Source of the DNA: Halobacteriales archaeon SW_9_67_25
GTDB taxonomy: Archaea; Halobacteriota; Halobacteria; Halobacteriales; Haloarculaceae
Reading direction: 5' to 3'
Length of the DNA: 17,889 nucleotides
Assembly: GCA_003022745.1 (NCBI GenBank)
Contig: PXSU01000142.1
Location: 1 to 17,889 of the forward strand
In this document: positions 14,245-17,889 of the stretch, piece after piece
Position numbering within the stretch: the first letter of the stretch is position 1
How the letters are laid out: every line of letters starts with the position of its first letter
Made by a program: the position numbers and the translations under genes
Notes under the pieces: model-generated
What the model was told of the DNA's origin: nothing
The model's input: the letters and a program-made list of their open reading frames with translations, nothing else
The model's database searches: none

Positions 14245-16350
14245 CTACTGCACCTCCGTCCCGGCTTCGGCTGCCGGCCCGGGACCGCTCTCCGATTCGG
14301 CCTCGCCGTCGGCTTCGGCGACCGGTTCGTCCACGTCGACGACCCGCATCCGGCCACGCTCGTCCGATTCGCGACCGTCCTGGTAGGTGATCGTGATTTC
14401 CATGTCGACCTCCTCGCTCCCGTCGTACAGCGCCTCGACCAGTTCGTCGTACCGGTCCATGACGACCTCGCGCCTGAGCTTGCCCGTCCGGGTGAGTTCG
14501 CCGTCGTCGGCGTCAAACTCCTTGAACAGGACCAGGAACCGCTGTATCGGGTCCCCGAGTTCCTCGTTGGTCTCCGCGACGACCCCCCGCATCAACTCCA
14601 GGACCGGCTCCTTCTGTGTGAGGTCGCGATAGCCCGTGTACTGGATGTCCCGCTGGTCGGCCCACTCGGCGACGTTGTCGAAGCGGATGTTCAACACCGC
14701 GGTCAGTTCCTGGCGGCCGTCACCGACGACCATCGCCTCCTTCACGTAGGGGTTGAATTTCAGCTTCGTCTCCACCGAGATGGGCGCGATCGCTGACCCG
14801 TCGGCCATCTCGATGACGTCGTCCATCCGGTCGAACACCTTGACGTGGCCGTCCTCGGTCAGCCCGCCGAAGTCGTCGGTGTGGAGCCACCCGTCCTCGA
14901 TGGCCTCCTCGGTCTTTTCTGGCATCCCGTAGTAACCGGAGGTGACGACTGGCCCCCGCACGAGGAGTTCCCCGCCGGGCGTGATCCCCACCTCGACGTT
15001 GGGGAACACTTCACCGACGGTCTCGACGTCGACGTCGTCGTCGCGGTGCATCGTCACGAAGCCACAGACCTCGGATTGCCCCCAGATCTGCTTGAGCGGC
15101 ACGCCCAGTGCGTGGAAGTACTCGAAGTGGTCCTCGCCCAGGGGACCACCGCCCGTGTAGACGTTCCTGGCGCGTTTCAGCCCGATCTTGTCGAGGATGG
15201 GCCGGTAGGCAACCCAGTGGGCCAGCCAGTGGGCCAGACGCAGCCAGACGGGCGGGTCGCTGTCGTTGTTCTCCCCGATGACGTACGCCGCGTACCGGCG
15301 GCCGACCGACATCGCCGTCTCGTAGACGAACCGCTTGAGTCGGGTAGTGTTCTCGATTTTTGCCTTGACGTCCGCGACCCAGGCCTCGTAGCCGTTCGGC
15401 GAGGAGAAGAGTATCTCGGGGCCGATCTCCCGGAGGTCTTCCTGTTCCGTCTCGGGCTGTTCGGGAAAGTTCGCCGTCCACCCGCCGACGAAGGCCGCTG
15501 CCATGAGAATCATCTGCTCGCCGACCCAGGCCATCGGCAGATACGAGAAGTAGTCGGACTCCTCCGGGAGCGGATCCATCTCGATTGCGGCGTTCGCGAG
15601 GTTGACGAAGTTGAAATGCGAGAGTTGGACGCGCTTTGGCATCCCCGTCGTCCCCGAGGTCGGCGTCAGCACCGCCGGTGACTCGGGGTCGATCTCCGTG
15701 ATGCGCTCGTGCAGCGTCCCTTCGGCGACCTCGCCGGTTTCGAGGCGTTCCCGCCCGCGTGCCTCGACGTCCTCGTAGGAGACCACCGTCAGACCGTGGG
15801 TGTCCTTCTCGCCGTTCTCGTACCGGAACATCCCCTTCTCGTCGCGGTAGACGATGGTTTCCAGCGAGGGCACGTCCTCGGCTACCAGGAGGACCTTGTC
15901 GACCATCTCCTGGTCCTCGGCGTAGACAACCCGGGGTTCGAGCAACTGGAGTTGCTTTTTGATGTCCTCGGGCAGCATGTCCTCGTAGTTCGGGGCAGCC
16001 ATCCCGCCCAGCGACTGGGCGGCCAGCCACGCCCACAGCTGGTGGGGCCGGTTGTACCCGATGGTAAAGAGGACATCCCCCTCGCCGAAGTCGTACTCTT
16101 CGAGGCCGAGCGCGAACGCCTCGACGCGCTCGTAGTACTCCTCCCAGGTGTACTCTTCCCAGACGCCGTACCGCTTCCAGCGGAGCGCGACGTCGTCGGG
16201 GTGTTCGTTGGCGTGGTCGATGAGCACCTCCGGCAGCGCGCGGTCGGAGACGATGGGAACGTGTTCGTCCTCGGGCGAGGAGACGACGGCATCGACGGAC
16301 AACCCCGAGGACATCGTCTCGCCCGACCGCGCGGCATCGAGGTCGTCCAC
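14245..16350 (-). CDS. Long-chain-type acyl-CoA synthetase embedded in the liv operon
   Basis: This is a full-length AMP-forming synthetase of 701 residues from the GTG at 16350, or 689 from the ATG at 16314. It activates a carboxylic acid to an acyl-CoA. Motifs are P-loop TSGTTGMPKR at 231-240, IWGQSE (A5) at 422-427, HTDDFG (A7) at 490-495, DRMDDVIEMADG (A8) at 507-518, and TRTGKLRR with the catalytic lysine at 620-627. The insertions (WLRLAHWLAHWV) and length resemble the FadD15/long-chain group. It ends in a Glu/Ala/Gly-rich acidic tail from about 664. The GTG lies one base after the livG stop, which supports tight coupling, but the ATG is also plausible. Synthetases in this operon position are known from bacteria, where transport and activation of organic acids are thought to be linked. 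The acid itself is unknown. Confidence 0.93.
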   Translation of the reverse strand: MDDLDAARSGETMSSGLSVDAVVSSPEDEHVPIVSDRALPEVLIDHANEHPDDVALRWKRYGVWEEYTWEEYYERVEAFALGLEEYDFGEGDVLFTIGYNRPHQLWAWLAAQSLGGMAAPNYEDMLPEDIKKQLQLLEPRVVYAEDQEMVDKVLLVAEDVPSLETIVYRDEKGMFRYENGEKDTHGLTVVSYEDVEARGRERLETGEVAEGTLHERITEIDPESPAVLTPTSGTTGMPKRVQLSHFNFVNLANAAIEMDPLPEESDYFSYLPMAWVGEQMILMAAAFVGGWTANFPEQPETEQEDLREIGPEILFSSPNGYEAWVADVKAKIENTTRLKRFVYETAMSVGRRYAAYVIGENNDSDPPVWLRLAHWLAHWVAYRPILDKIGLKRARNVYTGGGPLGEDHFEYFHALGVPLKQIWGQSEVCGFVTMHRDDDVDVETVGEVFPNVEVGITPGGELLVRGPVVTSGYYGMPEKTEEAIEDGWLHTDDFGGLTEDGHVKVFDRMDDVIEMADGSAIAPISVETKLKFNPYVKEAMVVGDGRQELTAVLNIRFDNVAEWADQRDIQYTGYRDLTQKEPVLELMRGVVAETNEELGDPIQRFLVLFKEFDADDGELTRTGKLRREVVMDRYDELVEALYDGSEEVDMEITITYQDGRESDERGRMRVVDVDEPVAEADGEAESESGPGPAAEAGTEVQ
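14251..14257 (-). promoter_or_regulatory. Shine-Dalgarno sequence for livH inside the synthetase 3' end
   Basis: GGAGGTG on the minus strand lies six bases before the livH ATG at 14244, within the last codons of the acyl-CoA synthetase. This fits reinitiation after the abutting stop codon. Confidence 0.7.
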
Positions 16351-16351
16351 G

Positions 16352-17188
16352 TCAGTCCACCCCCGTGTAGACGCGGGCGACCTCGGGGTCGTCGGTGACG
16401 GCGTCGGGGGGTCCCCGCGCGATGACGCCGCCTTTCTCCAGGACGACCATCCGGTCCGAGACGGCAGTGACCACTTCGAGGTCGTGTTCGATCATCACCA
16501 GCGTCAGCCCCTCCTCCTCGTGGAGGTCCGACAGGAACCGGATGACGTCGTACTTTTCGTCGAAGGTCAGACCGCTCATCGACTCGTCGAGCAGGAGGAC
16601 ATCCGGTTCGAGCGCGAGTGACCGGGCGAGGTCGACCCGTCGCTGGATCCCCAGGGGGAGCGTCGCAACCGTCGAGTGGCGGTACTCCCACAGTTCCAGG
16701 TAGTCGAGTATCTCCTCGACCCGGCGCATGTTCTCTGCCTCGACTTGGCGGCCGGGACCGTAGTACAGCAGCGCCGACAGCAGGTTGGGCCGCTCCTTGA
16801 CCGCGCGGATCGTCATCACGTTCTCGATGACGGTCTCCTCCTCGAACAGTTCCAGTCCCTGGAAGGTGCGGCCCAGTCCCCGCCGGGCGCGGTAGTGTTC
16901 GGGGGAGCCCGATACCTCCTCGCCGTCCAGGTACACCTCGCTGTCGGCGTCGGCGTCGGGGCTGTAAAAGCCGTTGAGTATGTTCAAAAGCGTCGTCTTG
17001 CCCGCGCCGTTGGGACCGACGATGGAGACCCACTCGCCGGCCTCGATACCGAGGCTGACCTGGTCGACAGCCCGGAGCGACCCGAAAGTCTTGTTCACGT
17101 TCCGACAGCCAAGCGCCGCCTCCTCGGGTGGGATCTTCGGCCCGCCACCGAGCGAGCCGCGACGCGAGGTTCGCTGGTCGGCACTCAT
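16352..17188 (-). CDS. livG: Branched-chain amino acid-type ABC transporter ATPase LivG
   Basis: This 278-residue ATPase starts at the ATG at 17188, which shares one base with the livF stop (TGATG). A GTG three codons earlier is possible but less likely. Motifs are Walker A GPNGAGKTT at 58-66, Q-loop RTFQGLELFEEETV, and the switch histidine in MIEHDLEVV. Two motifs depart from the textbook form. The signature is LPLGIQRRV in place of LSGGQ. Walker B is LLLDESMSGL with Ser instead of Pro after the glutamate. A loose LPxGxQ signature is common in the synthetase-linked LivG subgroup as I remember it; the DES change may be special. An N-terminal extension of about 25 residues is Arg/Gly-rich. It would pair with LivF under LivH and LivM. 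Confidence 0.93.
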   Translation of the reverse strand: MSADQRTSRRGSLGGGPKIPPEEAALGCRNVNKTFGSLRAVDQVSLGIEAGEWVSIVGPNGAGKTTLLNILNGFYSPDADADSEVYLDGEEVSGSPEHYRARRGLGRTFQGLELFEEETVIENVMTIRAVKERPNLLSALLYYGPGRQVEAENMRRVEEILDYLELWEYRHSTVATLPLGIQRRVDLARSLALEPDVLLLDESMSGLTFDEKYDVIRFLSDLHEEEGLTLVMIEHDLEVVTAVSDRMVVLEKGGVIARGPPDAVTDDPEVARVYTGVD

Positions 17189-17889
17189 CAGGTCCACCTC
17201 TTCCGGATCTTGTAGTGGCGGATGTCCCGGTAGCGGGACTCGTCACCGGAGGTCCCGAGGTAGAACTCCTTGATTTCTTCCCGTTCCATCAACTCCGCGG
17301 CCGGGTCGTGGAGTTCGACCTGCCCGTTCTCCATCACGTATCCGTAGTCGGCAATCTCCAGTGTCCGTTTGGCGTTCTGGTCTGCGATTATCATCGTGAT
17401 ATTCTCGTCGCGATTGATCTGGACCAGCGTCTCGAAGATGTCGCGTACCAGCTTGGGTGCTAGCCCCAGCGACGGCTCGTCGAGCAACAGCAACTCCGGT
17501 CGGTGGATGAGCGCCCGTGCGACGACGAGCATCTGCTGCTGGCCGCCGCTGGCGTAGCCGGCCTTCAGGTCGAGAATGTCCTCCAGTTGCGGGAAGTAGT
17601 CGAAGGCGATCTCGTAGTCCTCGACGTCGAACCGGAACCGGCGCCCGTCGCGGTAGAGGCCACACCGGAGGTTCTCCTCGACGGTGAGGTCCTCGAAGAC
17701 CCGCCGCCCTTCGAGGATGTGCGTGATGCCGCGGTCGACCATCTCGTTTGCGCCGAAGTTCGTGACGTCCTCGCCCTCGTAGCGGACGCTCCCGCGGGTG
17801 ACCTCGCCGCGCTCGCTACGGCCGATGCCGCTTATCATCTTCAGTACCGTGGACTTGCCGGCACCGTTGGGACCCAGCAACGCGACGAT
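17188..17889 (-). CDS. livF: Branched-chain amino acid-type ABC transporter ATPase LivF (5' end outside window)
   Basis: The frame is open to the window edge, so about 30 N-terminal residues are missing. The visible part starts at IVALLGPNGAGKST (Walker A). It contains ITHILEGRRVFEDLTVEENL (Q-loop region with the LivF-type EGR), signature YASGGQQQM, Walker B LLLLDEPSLGLAPK, and IIADQNAKRTLEIADYGYV, where the usual switch histidine is replaced by Gln as in LivF-type ATPases. The C-terminal extension SRYRDIRHYKIRKRWT resembles the basic HYRRRKRW tails of LivF proteins from synthetase-containing operons in bacteria. It is the first Liv gene in the window and overlaps livG by one base. A binding-protein gene would be expected upstream, beyond the window. 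Confidence 0.94.
   Translation of the reverse strand: MVALLGPNGAGKSTVLKMISGIGRSERGEVTRGSVRYEGEDVTNFGANEMVDRGITHILEGRRVFEDLTVEENLRCGLYRDGRRFRFDVEDYEIAFDYFPQLEDILDLKAGYASGGQQQMLVVARALIHRPELLLLDEPSLGLAPKLVRDIFETLVQINRDENITMIIADQNAKRTLEIADYGYVMENGQVELHDPAAELMEREEIKEFYLGTSGDESRYRDIRHYKIRKRWT

Noticed and set aside
14845..15681. A 278-codon plus-strand frame opposite the acyl-CoA synthetase
   Set aside because: Antisense shadow of a gene with complete catalytic motifs.

Overview
The window looks like a piece of a haloarchaeal genome. It is very GC-rich and its proteins are strongly acidic. A solute-binding protein carries a twin-arginine signal with a lipobox, and several genes have a TATA-like element about 28 bases before the start codon. 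No rRNA, tRNA, CRISPR array or recognisable transposase gene was seen. The species cannot be named from the sequence alone.

Layout, left to right. (1) 1-715, minus strand: the first two thirds of a Gfo/Idh/MocA sugar dehydrogenase resembling haloarchaeal D-xylose 1-dehydrogenase. (2) 812-1868, plus strand: an aldo/keto reductase with its centre missing, then a small membrane protein. (3) 1887-6414, minus strand, transcribed right to left: a CUT1-type sugar ABC transporter made of a Tat-exported lipoprotein binding protein, a first permease broken by two frame disruptions, an intact second permease and a MalK/UgpC-type ATPase. (4) 6548-7617, minus: a galactonate/xylonate-type dehydratase of the enolase superfamily, broken by an internal out-of-frame deletion. 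(5) 7841-8894, plus: an XdhC-family protein broken near its 3' end in the same way. (6) 9188-10505, plus: an overlapping pair, a PaaI-type hotdog thioesterase and an amidohydrolase_2 family hydrolase. (7) 10522-10601: an 80-bp concentric palindrome between convergent genes. (8) 10601-11764, minus: a divergent PaaK-like adenylating enzyme. (9) 11863-12141, plus: the remnant of an acyl-CoA synthetase. (10) 12191-17889, minus: a tightly packed operon read as livF, livG, a 701-residue acyl-CoA synthetase, livH, livM. livF is cut by the window edge, and no cognate binding protein lies inside the window.

How the genes may work together. Parts 1, 3 and 4 suggest uptake and non-phosphorylative oxidation of a pentose or aldonic-acid precursor: dehydrogenase, dehydratase, sugar importer. 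The dehydratase and one permease appear inactivated, so this pathway is probably decaying, if the sequence is accurate. Parts 6 to 10 suggest a carboxylic-acid or aromatic-acid module. The Liv-type transporter has an acyl-CoA synthetase embedded in its operon, and a second adenylating enzyme, a PaaI thioesterase and an amidohydrolase lie nearby. This fits import followed by CoA activation of an organic acid better than amino-acid import.

The most striking overall pattern is that five separate genes have lost internal segments while keeping recognisable beginnings or ends, whereas the Liv operon and the sugar ATPase, second permease and binding protein read cleanly. This is either deletion-driven gene decay or an assembly problem, and read-level data would decide between them.
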